Below, piece after piece: positions 1-9,059 of a stretch of DNA of 64,000 nucleotides. This DNA is from Roseateles sp. SL47 (GTDB taxonomy: Bacteria > Pseudomonadota > Gammaproteobacteria > Burkholderiales > Burkholderiaceae_C). The first letter of the stretch is position 1, and each line of letters opens with the position of its first letter. The stretch is taken from contig NZ_CP113068.1 of the NCBI RefSeq assembly GCF_026625885.1, positions 3,162,001 to 3,226,000 on the forward strand, read 5' to 3'. The notes below the pieces were generated by a model. The model did no database searches, was not told the DNA's origin, and was given only the letters and a program-made list of their open reading frames with translations. The translations under genes were made by a program, and so were the position numbers.

Positions 1-1413
1 CTCCGCGAAGCTTTTCAGGGGATTGTGTTCAATGCCGATCCCCACCTGAGCCTGCCGACGACGATCAACTTCTCGGTTCCTGGCGTTAGTTCCAAGGTCT
101 TGCTGGACCTGTTCGACGCGGCGTCGATCCGCGTCAGCGGTGGCTCTGCATGTGGCGCGTCGGCGGCTCAGCCGAGCTACGTGCTGCAGGCGATGGGGCT
201 GGAGCACTGGCGCTGTGGTTCAGCGGTGCGCATGTCGTTTGGTCCGACAACGTCCGAGTCTCTGATCGGTGAGGCCTGCCAGCGAATCCTCCAGTGTGGC
301 CAGGCTCTGCGCGACAGCGGCATCACCGTGGACGGTCAGCGGCATTCATTGCCGCCTGACGGCATCATCCGCCATGTCGTGGACGGCGCCGTCTGCTACG
401 TGGTCGCCGACTCAGCCTCAAAGCGTTGCTTGGTCATCGACCCGCTGCCGGAACTGACGGATCGACTGGCGCAGTGGGTGCGCTGCCGCGGATTTATGCT
501 GGTCGCCGTGCTGGATACGCATTCCCATGGGGACCATGCCTCCTCTGCGCAAGACCTGTGGCGAGCGCTTCCGGCCGAGCTGGCGGAGCCGGTCGCCAGG
601 TCGCCGTTGGGCTGGCCCCTGCATTGCGAAGCCATCCAGTTGGGAGCGCGCCGCATCACCAAGTTGGCGATACCGGGGCACACGAAGGATTCCTGCGCCT
701 ACCTGCTGGTGGAAGGGGATCGGCTGCTGGCCGCCTTCGTCGGCGACACCGTAATGCCGGGGGCGCTTGGCCGCAGCGACTTCAGCGTCAGCGCGCCGTT
801 GGTGTTTGCCTCTTCATTGAGGCTGCTTGACCGGGTCGCGGGGCGAGAGACTCTGTTGTTTCCCGGGCATGACTATGACGATCGGATCGCCAGCACGCTG
901 AGCGTCGAGGCCGCTCGCCTTCCGCTGCTGGACGCCGTTCTGAACGGTCACATGGATGCTCAGGCCTTTGCTACCGCCAAGGCTGCATTGGAGCGGGACA
1001 TCGGCCCGACGCAGTACCAGACCTTGGCTTGTGGCGCACGCACAGATGTTTGCGAGGCTGTCGCCGTCGAGATTCGCCCGGAGGCACTGCTGCAGCAACT
1101 GCAGGACGGGCTGAAGGTGGTGTTGATTGATGTTCGCGAGCGGTACGAGTACTGCTTGAGTCCATCGCTGTCTCTTGGCGCTGGCTGTGACCGGCAGCCC
1201 GTGCCTCTGTCCTCGCTGCCTGGCGTGCTTTCTGACTGGTTGGCGGCCGGCCCCGGTGTCAGCCGAATTTTGGTGTGTCGAAGCGGTGCGCGCAGTGCGA
1301 AAGCAGCGCAGGCGCTGCGCCGCCTCGGTCTAGGGCGTACTTGGAGCGTGGCTGGCGGTCTGGCGCTCTGGCCCGAGCTGGCCATTTTGGCCGATGCTGA
1401 ATTTACAGCTTGA
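1..1413 (+). CDS. Cysteine desulfurase / persulfide dioxygenase-like / rhodanese fusion protein (5' end outside window)
   Basis: The reading frame is open from base 1, so the N-terminus lies outside the window. Visible residues 1-105 are the C-terminal part of a PLP-dependent cysteine desulfurase (NifS/IscS class), with the mobile-loop motif GGSACGAS and its catalytic-type Cys near residue 51. Residues about 115-330 form a metallo-beta-lactamase domain of the ETHE1/sulfur dioxygenase kind: HSHGDH starting at residue 174, then PGHTKDS, FVGDTV and LFPGHDYDD. Residues about 350-455 are a rhodanese domain with the active-site loop CRSGARS (Cys near 426). The family knowledge suggests that one polypeptide could make a persulfide from cysteine, oxidise it, and relay sulfane sulfur. 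The fusion is read directly; the coupled chemistry is inference. A secreted thioredoxin-fold gene and a DsbD-like gene follow on the same strand. Confidence 0.85.
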   Translation, partial: LREAFQGIVFNADPHLSLPTTINFSVPGVSSKVLLDLFDAASIRVSGGSACGASAAQPSYVLQAMGLEHWRCGSAVRMSFGPTTSESLIGEACQRILQCGQALRDSGITVDGQRHSLPPDGIIRHVVDGAVCYVVADSASKRCLVIDPLPELTDRLAQWVRCRGFMLVAVLDTHSHGDHASSAQDLWRALPAELAEPVARSPLGWPLHCEAIQLGARRITKLAIPGHTKDSCAYLLVEGDRLLAAFVGDTVMPGALGRSDFSVSAPLVFASSLRLLDRVAGRETLLFPGHDYDDRIASTLSVEAARLPLLDAVLNGHMDAQAFATAKAALERDIGPTQYQTLACGARTDVCEAVAVEIRPEALLQQLQDGLKVVLIDVRERYEYCLSPSLSLGAGCDRQPVPLSSLPGVLSDWLAAGPGVSRILVCRSGARSAKAAQALRRLGLGRTWSVAGGLALWPELAILADAEFTA

Positions 1414-1454
1414 CCTGCCCTCCCTACCACTCAACCTTTTTTGCATCTACACGC

Positions 1455-3017
1455 ATGAAGCTCATCAAACCTGCGCCCGTCATTGCCGCCTGGGCTGCGG
1501 CGATCGTTCTGCTGGCCTGCCCCGCCGCCCACGCCGTGGCTGGGGCAGGTGTCGCTTGGCAAGCACCGGCGGGTGACGGCGACATCGACCGATTCTTCGC
1601 GCAGGCAAAGGCGGAAAAGAAGCCGGTGCTGCTGTATTGGGGCGCCAAGTGGTGCCCGCCGTGCAACCAGCTCAAAGCCACGCTTTTCAACCGGGCGGAC
1701 TTCATCGAGCAAAGCAAGGCCTACATTGCCGTGGGCATCGATGGGGATGCACCGGGCGCACAGAGGCTCGGCACCCGATTCAAGGTCAGTGGGTATCCGA
1801 CGCTGATTCTGTTCAATCCAGGCGGTGGCGAGATCACCCGTTTGCCAGGGGAGATGGATGCGGTTCAGGTGATGAGCGTCCTGCAGCTTGGCATTTCGGG
1901 TGGTCGCACGGTCGGTGCCATTATTGCGGACGCACTGGCGGGCAAAAAGTTGTCGGCCAACGAGTGGCGCCTCTTGAGCTTTCATGAATGGCAGTCCAAC
2001 GAGCAACTGGTGCCGAGCACCGAGCGGGCGGCGGTGCTCGCTCGGCTTGCGAAAGCCAGCGAAGGCGGTGATGCGCAAACCACAACCCGCCTCTGGTTGA
2101 AGTCCATCAGTGCCATGGCACCGGGAAGTACAGCGGCTCCAGACCAACTGCCTCGGCTGCAGGCTATCTTGAAAGACCCGGTGCAAACGCTCGCGCAGAT
2201 GGGCGTGCTGGTGGAGCGCGTGCCCACGTTTGTCCAGGCGTTTGCACCGCAGAAGGGTGAGCGTCGCGCGTCTCTCATTGCCGATTTCGAGGTCGCGCTG
2301 ACCAGGCTCAACAAGGATGAGACCTTGTCACGGGCTGATCGGCTGAATGCTCTGCTGAGTCGGGTCGAGCTTGCGCGCATCGACGCTGCGCGGGATGAAA
2401 TGCGGCCCGCGATCCCCGCCCCGCTGCTTGCCGAAGTGCGTGAGCAGGTCGGCAGGATCGATCGCGAAGTCACGAACGCCTATGAGCGTCAATCGATTAT
2501 CTCTGGCGCGGCCCAGGTGCTGGCGCGTGCAGGTCTGTGGACCGAGAGTGATGATTTGCTCAAAGCGGGTCTCGCTCGCAGCCACTCTGCCTACTACCTG
2601 ATGAGCCATTTGGCCGGTAACGCCATGAAGCAGGGCAAGAAGGCGGAAGCGTTGCGGTGGTATGGAGAGGCGTTCAGCAAGAGTGAAGGAACTGCCACCC
2701 GATTGCAATGGGGCTCGGCCTACCTTCGCGCACTTATGAGTGTCAGTCCGGATGACGCCGCGCGCATAGAGAGCACGGCATCCCAGTTGCTCAGCGACGC
2801 AGCGAAGGACCCGGGCGGGTTTTACGGCCGCAGCGGAGCCTCACTCAAGCGCGTCGCCGGTGATCTTGCAAAATGGAACCAGGGGCCAAAGCAAGCGGCC
2901 GTCGTGGACCGTCTCAAGAGGCAGCTCGACAGCGTGTGCGTGAAGCTAAGCGGCGACGAAAGGGCCAAAGCCGCTTGCGAGGACCTGATGACACAGCAGG
3001 CTATCGACAAGATCTGA
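1455..3017 (+). CDS. Secreted thioredoxin-family protein
   Basis: The protein has 520 residues. It starts at ATG 1455, which gives a Lys-led hydrophobic signal peptide ending at AAHA; in-frame starts further upstream would add a non-signal extension overlapping the previous gene. A thioredoxin fold with the redox motif WCPPC at residue 66 and the cis-Pro segment GYPTLILF occupies about residues 35-150. The remaining 370 residues are helix-rich with no catalytic motif I recognise and may be a protein-interaction domain. It is probably a periplasmic thiol oxidoreductase. It lies 42 bases after the sulfurtransferase fusion and just before a DsbD-like membrane reductase, which would be a natural electron donor. 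The partner assignment is inference. Confidence 0.8.
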   Translation: MKLIKPAPVIAAWAAAIVLLACPAAHAVAGAGVAWQAPAGDGDIDRFFAQAKAEKKPVLLYWGAKWCPPCNQLKATLFNRADFIEQSKAYIAVGIDGDAPGAQRLGTRFKVSGYPTLILFNPGGGEITRLPGEMDAVQVMSVLQLGISGGRTVGAIIADALAGKKLSANEWRLLSFHEWQSNEQLVPSTERAAVLARLAKASEGGDAQTTTRLWLKSISAMAPGSTAAPDQLPRLQAILKDPVQTLAQMGVLVERVPTFVQAFAPQKGERRASLIADFEVALTRLNKDETLSRADRLNALLSRVELARIDAARDEMRPAIPAPLLAEVREQVGRIDREVTNAYERQSIISGAAQVLARAGLWTESDDLLKAGLARSHSAYYLMSHLAGNAMKQGKKAEALRWYGEAFSKSEGTATRLQWGSAYLRALMSVSPDDAARIESTASQLLSDAAKDPGGFYGRSGASLKRVAGDLAKWNQGPKQAAVVDRLKRQLDSVCVKLSGDERAKAACEDLMTQQAIDKI

Positions 3018-3146
3018 TAACCCCCCGCGTGGTCGCTGTTCACTGCCGCAGCGCGGCCCGGCGCTAGATTGATGGGCATGGTTCAGAACGCCCTGGATTC
3101 ACGTCGGCCCCGGTCCGGCGCTTTACCTATCTGAGATCGTTTGAGT

Positions 3147-5306
3147 ATGCGAATTTCTAGTCTTGTAACGCTCGCCTCCGTAACCGCCGCGTTGATCTTC
3201 CTCGCCCCGGTCTGCGTCCAAGCGCAGGTCAAGGCCTCGCTGGTGGCGGCCGCGGAGTCGGTGCAGCCGAGCCGTGCCATCACGGTGGCCCTTCGGCTTG
3301 AGCATGAGCCACATTGGCACAGTTACTGGCTCAACCCTGGAACCGGCTATCCCACCACGCTTCAGTGGAACTTGCCTGACGGCTGGAAGGCCACAGGTTT
3401 CAATTGGCCGACGCCCAGCTTGATCAAGGACAAGAAGGGGGACATCACCGGTTACGGTTACGACGGTGTGATCTACCTGCCGCTCACCGTCAGCGCACCG
3501 GCGATGGCTAAGGTTGGCGAGCAGGTTACCCTGCGTGCCAAGGCGAACTGGCTGATGTGCAACGATGTGTGCGTGCCCGGGTCGGACGAAGTGTCCGTCA
3601 CGCTTCCGGTGGTCGCCACCGAGCCGATCGTGAACGCTGCAGTGCAATCGGAGCTCGCCAAGCTGGAGATGCCTCGCAAACCCGAGGGTTGGAGCTTAGT
3701 CGCGTCGCGCGGCAAAGGCACTGTCGAGCTGACGATCGCAGGTCAGCAGGTTGCGGGCATCACGTCCCCTCACTTCATCAGTGCTGACGGCTACATTAAG
3801 TACGATAAGGCGCAAGAGACCTCAAATGGCGACACGCTGCGTATGCTGTTGCCCATCGATGACGAAGCCCCATTGTCCGCAGCGAAGCTGGTCGGAGTCT
3901 TGACATACACCGATGAAAAGGGGCGATACCGAGGAGTGTCGGTCGGCGTGCCGTTTGGTCCGCCGGGTGTTACCGTGCCGTCCGGCGCCGTACAGGCGGA
4001 TGCCGCGCTTGCGAGCGAGCCGGATGATCGGCCTTCCGCAACCTTCGCGCAAACGTCCGCCTCAGAAGGCGCGAGCGCCGCGCAAGCGAAATCGTCCGAA
4101 GCGCCTGCGGCTGCGGGCGCGCTGATCTTTGTGCTGGCGTTCGCCGGTGGCTTGATCCTGAACCTAATGCCGTGTGTGTTCCCTGTGCTTGGTATCAAGA
4201 TCCTGGGGTTCGTCAATGAGGCGGGCAACGATCGGCGTAAAGTGACGATGCACGGCGTGATGTTCACACTCGGTGTGCTGTTGTCCTTTTGGGTGCTGGC
4301 GAGTGCGCTCGCACTGTTGCGCGCAAGCGGGCAGCAGCTTGGCTGGGGTTTCCAATTGCAGTCGGCTCCGTTTGTGTTCGGCCTCACCGTTGTGATGCTT
4401 ATCTTCGGAATGAGCCTAAGCGGCGTGTTCGAGTTCGGGCTTAGCGCCACTGGTGTCGGTTCAGGCCTGCAGCAGCGCAGCGGAGTTCATGGCTCGTTTT
4501 TCGCCGGGATCCTGGCGACGGTTGTCGCGACCCCTTGTAGCGCGCCGTTCCTCGCGCCCGCGCTTGGTGCAGCACTCACGCTACCGATTGTCCAGTCATT
4601 TGGCGTCTTCACCGTGATCGGCTTGGGGCTCTCGGCGCCCTACTTGCTGCTTGCCCTGTTCCCTAAAACTGTGCAGAGGCTTCCGCGCCCTGGTGCATGG
4701 ATGAACACCTTCAAGCAGGCGATGGCCTTCCCCTTGTATGCAACGGTCGCGTACCTAGTGTGGGTACTAGCGGGTCAGACAACCGAGAGCGGGTTGCTTA
4801 CCGTGCTGCTCGGTTTGACCGTTGTGGCGCTGGCAGTCTGGCTCTACGGGCACTACCAGCATCCTGGCACCTCACCGGGCCGAGCTCGCGCGTTCACCGC
4901 AATGTCTGTTGCCTTGCTTGCGCTGGGGTGGGGGATGGGCTGGCCTCGCCCGCAGTCTCCGAACGAACTTGTGTGGGAAAATTGGAGCCCTGAACGTGTC
5001 GCCCAGCTTCGCATGGAGGGGCGTCCGGTCTACCTCGACTTCACGGCACGCTGGTGCGCTACTTGCCAGGCCAACAAAAAGCTGGTCTTCTCATCCAGCG
5101 AAATGAAGGACTACGTTCGGGACCACAAGGTAGCCCTGCTCAGGGCTGACTGGACAAATGCAGACCCGCGCATCACTGCGGAGCTCGCCAAGTGGAAGCG
5201 TGGTGCCGTGCCCTTCAATCTCGTATATGGATCAAAGCACGCTGAGCCCGTGATCTTGCCGGAAGTGCTCACGCCTGAAATTGTTCTTCGCGCATTCAAG
5301 AATTGA
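3147..5306 (+). CDS. DsbD/ScsB-like protein-disulfide reductase
   Basis: The protein has 719 residues from ATG 3147; an in-frame TTG two codons earlier is less likely. A signal peptide ends near VQA. The N-terminal periplasmic domain (about 30-280) is of the DsbD/DsbC-corrector type and contains the Cys pair CNDVC. The central domain (about 325-600) is the multi-span DsbD/CcdA electron conduit, with membrane cysteines in LMPCVFP (near 342) and ATPCSAP (near 464). The C-terminus is a periplasmic thioredoxin domain with WCATC at residue 636. The domain order matches DsbD and ScsB proteins, which pass electrons from cytoplasmic thioredoxin to periplasmic partners. The neighbouring secreted WCPPC protein is a plausible client. 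Length and layout are normal; the choice between DsbD and ScsB is open. Confidence 0.88.
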   Translation: MRISSLVTLASVTAALIFLAPVCVQAQVKASLVAAAESVQPSRAITVALRLEHEPHWHSYWLNPGTGYPTTLQWNLPDGWKATGFNWPTPSLIKDKKGDITGYGYDGVIYLPLTVSAPAMAKVGEQVTLRAKANWLMCNDVCVPGSDEVSVTLPVVATEPIVNAAVQSELAKLEMPRKPEGWSLVASRGKGTVELTIAGQQVAGITSPHFISADGYIKYDKAQETSNGDTLRMLLPIDDEAPLSAAKLVGVLTYTDEKGRYRGVSVGVPFGPPGVTVPSGAVQADAALASEPDDRPSATFAQTSASEGASAAQAKSSEAPAAAGALIFVLAFAGGLILNLMPCVFPVLGIKILGFVNEAGNDRRKVTMHGVMFTLGVLLSFWVLASALALLRASGQQLGWGFQLQSAPFVFGLTVVMLIFGMSLSGVFEFGLSATGVGSGLQQRSGVHGSFFAGILATVVATPCSAPFLAPALGAALTLPIVQSFGVFTVIGLGLSAPYLLLALFPKTVQRLPRPGAWMNTFKQAMAFPLYATVAYLVWVLAGQTTESGLLTVLLGLTVVALAVWLYGHYQHPGTSPGRARAFTAMSVALLALGWGMGWPRPQSPNELVWENWSPERVAQLRMEGRPVYLDFTARWCATCQANKKLVFSSSEMKDYVRDHKVALLRADWTNADPRITAELAKWKRGAVPFNLVYGSKHAEPVILPEVLTPEIVLRAFKN

Positions 5307-5409
5307 CGTGTTCAATGGGATGGACGCCCCCACCCGTAGACGGCATCGAAGTGCCACAGTGGATGTGTCAGCAACCACTTGATCGGAAGGAGCGTCCGCC
5401 ATCGAGATT

Positions 5410-5449
5410 ATGATGATCGGCCTCGATCTGGCCAAGAACGTGTTTCAGG
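5410..5449 (+). pseudogene. IS110-family transposase stub (first 13 codons)
   Basis: ATG ATG followed by codons for IGLDLAKNVFQ reproduces the typical start of an IS110/IS1111 transposase, where the first Asp belongs to the catalytic DEDD set. The frame then runs straight into an IS66-type terminal repeat (gtatgcgtccgcc) at 5450, so only the first 13 codons remain. The stretch 5307-5409 just upstream holds no gene and probably includes the IS110 leader. Confidence 0.55.
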
Positions 5450-5711
5450 GTATGCGTCCGCCCAAGTCAGCTTGAAGTGCTGCAGCCCAGCTTGGATGCT
5501 TGTCTCCACGACAAACATTCGAGGACTGAGGTTGCCCCTGGAAATCAGTCGATAGCCACCGCGCCATCTTCGAGGTGGCGGGTGAGGGCCATCCAGTGTC
5601 CGAGCGTGTTGTCGATCGCTTTGGCCGTGGCGCCGCCATCGGCAACGAGGCGTCGCTCCAGACTCAGCCATTGATGTAGCTCCTCCCACAGCGGCTTGGC
5701 CAGTCGTTGCT
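5450..5711. mobile_element. IS66 remnant: terminal repeat joined to an inverted tnpC fragment
   Basis: Bases 5450-5525 resemble the left end of the complete IS66 at 9596, sharing gtatgcgtccgcc and several following blocks. Bases about 5553-5711 match the minus-strand tnpC segment at 15836-15996 almost base for base. In an intact element these two parts are far apart and not in this relative orientation, so this is a deletion/inversion product. No functional protein can be made from it. Confidence 0.7.
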
Positions 5712-5801
5712 GACGAGCTTGAGCAGATCATTGGGGAAGAGGCCGAAGTGTTGATTGACGAGTTCTTGGCTGGCGACACTAAGAAGTTCGTGTACGTCTA
5801 G
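5712..5801 (+). pseudogene. Unidentified C-terminal coding scrap
   Basis: Directly after the IS66 scrap an open frame reads DELEQIIGEEAEVLIDEF and ends with AGDTKKFVYV and a TAG stop. The acidic, helical composition looks like a genuine protein C-terminus, but I do not recognise the family. No start codon is present, and it lies between an IS66 remnant and an IS5 element, so it is probably what is left of a disrupted gene. Confidence 0.3.
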
Positions 5802-5863
5802 GCTTGAACCGTCCCATTTCGGCCCGGAACGCCGCTATCGGGGTCAGTTTCCATGGAAATGAC

Positions 5864-7388
5864 CAGTCGACCCTGAAAAACTCCGCCAACCCGCATGAAT
5901 GCTGGGGTTTTGGGGTGAATGCCGATGGTGTGATTTGCAGGATTGAGGTCGAATCGATATCAATTCCTTGCAAACTGCACTGAGGTATTCATGGGTCCCA
6001 AGCCTGCCGACGAACGCGCCGATCAGGACTTGTTCCGCACTGAGTTGCTGAACCTGATCAACCAGCGTCACGAACTGGTTCGTTTGGCGGCGCTGATTGA
6101 CTGGCAGGCGTTTGAAGCCGAGTGGAGTCCCCAATTTGTCTCCACCACTGGCCGCCCTGCGTTGCCCACACGGCTGATGGCCGCCCTGCTGTACCTCAAG
6201 CACATGTACGCGCTGAGCGACGAGGACGTGTGTGAGGGCTGGCGTGAGAACCCGTACTGGCAGCATTTCAGCGGTGAGCGTTATTTCCAGCACGAGTTGC
6301 CTTGCGATCCCTCCAGCCTGGTGCGCTGGCGCCAGCGCATCGGCGAGGCCGGCTGCGAATGGCTACTGGCCCACTCCATTGAAGCTGCACGCAAGGGCGG
6401 CGTGATCAAGCGCCAGAGCCTGGACCACGTGGTGCTGGACACCACGGTGCAACCCAAGGCGATTGCGCACCCGACCGATAGCCGACTGCTCAACCGCGCG
6501 CGTGAGCAACTCGTCGAGGCTGCGCAAGACGCCAGGATCGAGTTGCGCCAGAGCTACGCCCGGGTCGGCAAAGCAGCCGAGCACCAGGCCGGGCGTTACG
6601 CCCATGCCAAGCAATACCGGCGCATGCAGCGCGAGATCAGGAAGCTGAGAACTTGGCTGGGCCGTGTCATCCGCGACGTGCAACGCAAGGCTGGTGAGAT
6701 CGGGCCCGAACTGAAGGCCAAACTCGACATTGCGACTCGACTGCACGCCCAAAAGCGTGGCGACAAGAACAAGCTGTATGCGCTGCACGCGCCCGAGGCG
6801 GAATGCATCGCCAAGGGCAAGGCCAGAACGCCCTACGAGTTCGGCGTGAAAGTGTCCATCGCAGTGACGGCCCAAGAAGGGCTCGTCGTGGGAATGCGAT
6901 CGATGCCGGGCAATCCGTATGACGGACACACGGTGGGCAGCCAGTTGGAGCAGGTGGGCATCCTCACGGGGCAAGCACCCAAGATCGTGTTGGCGGATCG
7001 GGGCTACCGCGGCGTGGAGCCGCCCGAGGGCACGCGGCTGCTGATCAGCCACACGCGCAGACTGCCCAAGCGTTTGAAGAAGTTGCTCAAGCGCAGACAA
7101 GTCGTGGAGCCCATGATCGGGCACATGAAGTCCGACGGGCTGCTGGCCAAGAACTGGCTCAAGGGCGCGAGTGGCGATGCGCTGCACGCGATCCTGTGTG
7201 GCGCTGGGCACAACCTGAGGATGATCCTGGCGCACCTGCGGGTGCTTTATTGCGCCCTGTTGGGGCTGATCGCGACGGCGGCCACGCTGGCCCTGCGTAA
7301 GGCCGCCCCAATATCAGCACCCAAAGCCTTCATCGCACGGCGCGCCGTGCTGGCTCAGGGCTGAAAACGAGTTGTTCAGGGCCGACTG
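5864..7388 (+). mobile_element. Complete IS5-family insertion sequence
   Basis: Imperfect 20-bp terminal inverted repeats (18/20 identical) lie at 5864-5883 and 7369-7388, core cagtcgRccctgaAMaactc. They enclose one intact transposase gene. No clear target-site duplication is seen in the flanking bases, so the element may have rearranged after insertion or the true tips may lie a few bases further out. Confidence 0.75.
5991..7364 (+). CDS. IS5-family transposase
   Basis: The protein has 457 residues from ATG 5991; an upstream TTG in frame is not preferred. The N-terminal third is a DUF772-type domain with the strings LPTRLMAALLYLKHMY and SLVRWRQRIG. A DDE catalytic domain follows, with the first Asp in VVLDTTVQPKA, a central insertion rich in Arg/Lys (about 175-270), the second Asp in IVLADRGYRG, and the Glu region in VVEPMIGHMKSDG. 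Length and motifs match full-length IS5-family transposases, so it could be active. It is bracketed by the inverted repeats of its own element. Confidence 0.88.
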   Translation: MGPKPADERADQDLFRTELLNLINQRHELVRLAALIDWQAFEAEWSPQFVSTTGRPALPTRLMAALLYLKHMYALSDEDVCEGWRENPYWQHFSGERYFQHELPCDPSSLVRWRQRIGEAGCEWLLAHSIEAARKGGVIKRQSLDHVVLDTTVQPKAIAHPTDSRLLNRAREQLVEAAQDARIELRQSYARVGKAAEHQAGRYAHAKQYRRMQREIRKLRTWLGRVIRDVQRKAGEIGPELKAKLDIATRLHAQKRGDKNKLYALHAPEAECIAKGKARTPYEFGVKVSIAVTAQEGLVVGMRSMPGNPYDGHTVGSQLEQVGILTGQAPKIVLADRGYRGVEPPEGTRLLISHTRRLPKRLKKLLKRRQVVEPMIGHMKSDGLLAKNWLKGASGDALHAILCGAGHNLRMILAHLRVLYCALLGLIATAATLALRKAAPISAPKAFIARRAVLAQG

Positions 7389-7450
7389 ACCAGGGTCAAA
7401 CACGGCCTGAGCGCAAGCAACATGCACCTTACCGGCCGCCATCATTGCTC

Positions 7451-9059
7451 CTAGCCCGGATATTTCATGAGCATCAGGTCGGCAGCCTCGTGCCGAGGCG
7501 CGTTTTCATAGGTATCTCACCCCCTATGGAAACCGAGGACTGCCGATGCCAAAGTGTACCGATGCGACCGTTGAATTCGGACGGGTTGGAAGGCGTGTAG
7601 TCCAGGCCGCCTTCGATGGTGGTGACATCGTCAGTGACGGCGGCGTGCTGTTGCTCAAGCGGGTCGATGAGCGCCTTGGTCTGACCCGCGCGGCTGCCCT
7701 GGCGCTGGGCGACGGGCGTCGCCTCGCCAGTGTCCAGCACGACCTGCGCAGCCTGCTGGCGCAGCGCATCTACGGTCTGTGTCTGGGCTGGTCGGACGTG
7801 TGCGACCACAACGTGTTGCGCAGCGATCTGTTGATGCAAACGGCCGTGGGTCGTGCCGAGCCGCTGGCCAGCGCGCCCACGCTCAGCCGCCTGGAGACGG
7901 CGGCCACGGCCGAACATGCGGCGGTGCTGCACGACGTGCTGATGCAGCAGTTCATCGCCAGCCACGCCAAGGCGCCCAAGGAGCTGGTGCTCGATGTCGA
8001 TGCCACCCATGTGCCGCTGCACGGCCAGCAAGAGCGCGGCCACTTCCACGCCTACTACGACAACTACTGCTACTTGCCGCTGTACGTCTTCGCCGGGCAG
8101 GACCTGCTGGCCTGCGTGCTGCGCCCCAGCGACCGGGACCCGGCCAGCGTTGTCAGTGCGCTGATCAAGCGCTTGCTGGTGCCGCTGCGCCGCGCGTGGC
8201 CGAAGACCAAGATCATCGTGCGGGCGGACTCGGGGTTTTGCCGCCCGCGCGTGCTGCAGCGCCTGGAGCGCTGGCGCGTGAGCTACATCATCGGGCTGCA
8301 GAAGAACTCGCGTCTGAACGATCAGGTAGCACTGGCAGAACTGGCGCTGGCCGAGCAGTTCTCTGCCAGGCGCAGCAAGCAACGGATGTTCGGCGAGTTC
8401 CAGTACGCGGCCCACACCTGGGACAAGGAGCGTCGCGTCATCGCGCGGCTGGAGCATGGCGAGCAAGGTGTCAACCCACGCTTCATCGTCACCGACCTGC
8501 CGGGATCGCCCAAGGCTCTGTACGAGCGCCGGTACTGCGCCCGTGGCGAAGCCGAGAACCGCATCAAGGAAGCGCAACTCGATCTGTTTGGCCGGCGTGC
8601 GAGTTGCCACCGCTTCCGGGCCAACCAGCTGCGGCTGCTGCTGGCGGCGCTGGCGTACACCTTGATGATCAACCTGCGCCGACTGGCGCTGCAAGGCACC
8701 GAGCTGGCCCAGGCCTGCACCGCCACCATCCGCACCAGGCTGCTGAAGATTGGCGCGGCCGTGCTGCGCAACACCCGCCGCGTGCGGGTCCTGCTGGCAT
8801 CGGCTCACCCGATGAAGCATGTCTTCCTGGCCGCTGCTGGCGCCCTCAGCCCCTAGCAACTCATCCAGTGCCTGGCCCGCGCGTTGACACCAAACCGGCC
8901 CGCAACCCAAGCCGGGGAAGGGGTAATCGCGCCTGGGTGTGTGTCATCAACCAAGCTCAACGCAGCAAACGGCCACGACGCGCCTCAAATCGTCGTTCGG
9001 ACAAGCAAATCAGCGCCGCGAACCCATCCAGTACGCTACTCGTGAAAGATCCGGGCTAG
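7451..9059 (+). mobile_element. IS1380-family insertion sequence
   Basis: Terminal inverted repeats of 23 bp (20/23 identical) lie at 7451-7473 (ctagcccggatatttcatga..) and 9037-9059. They enclose one full-length transposase gene. The outermost ctag of the right repeat also supplies the TA at which the neighbouring IS630 piece begins, so the right tip was probably the target of that later insertion. No target duplication was found. Confidence 0.75.
7546..8856 (+). CDS. IS1380-family transposase
   Basis: The protein has 436 residues. The N-terminal part contains GGVLLLKRVDERLGLT and the region around LRSLLAQRIYGLCLGW that marks IS1380 transposases. The catalytic core has LVLDVDATHVPLHGQQE (first Asp), IIVRADSGFCRP (second Asp) and RGEAENRIKEAQLDLFGRR (Glu region). 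The C-terminus FRANQLRLLLAALAYTLMI is also typical. Start ATG 7546 follows a purine-rich stretch (gaaaccgagga). The gene appears intact. Confidence 0.9.
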   Translation: MPKCTDATVEFGRVGRRVVQAAFDGGDIVSDGGVLLLKRVDERLGLTRAAALALGDGRRLASVQHDLRSLLAQRIYGLCLGWSDVCDHNVLRSDLLMQTAVGRAEPLASAPTLSRLETAATAEHAAVLHDVLMQQFIASHAKAPKELVLDVDATHVPLHGQQERGHFHAYYDNYCYLPLYVFAGQDLLACVLRPSDRDPASVVSALIKRLLVPLRRAWPKTKIIVRADSGFCRPRVLQRLERWRVSYIIGLQKNSRLNDQVALAELALAEQFSARRSKQRMFGEFQYAAHTWDKERRVIARLEHGEQGVNPRFIVTDLPGSPKALYERRYCARGEAENRIKEAQLDLFGRRASCHRFRANQLRLLLAALAYTLMINLRRLALQGTELAQACTATIRTRLLKIGAAVLRNTRRVRVLLASAHPMKHVFLAAAGALSP

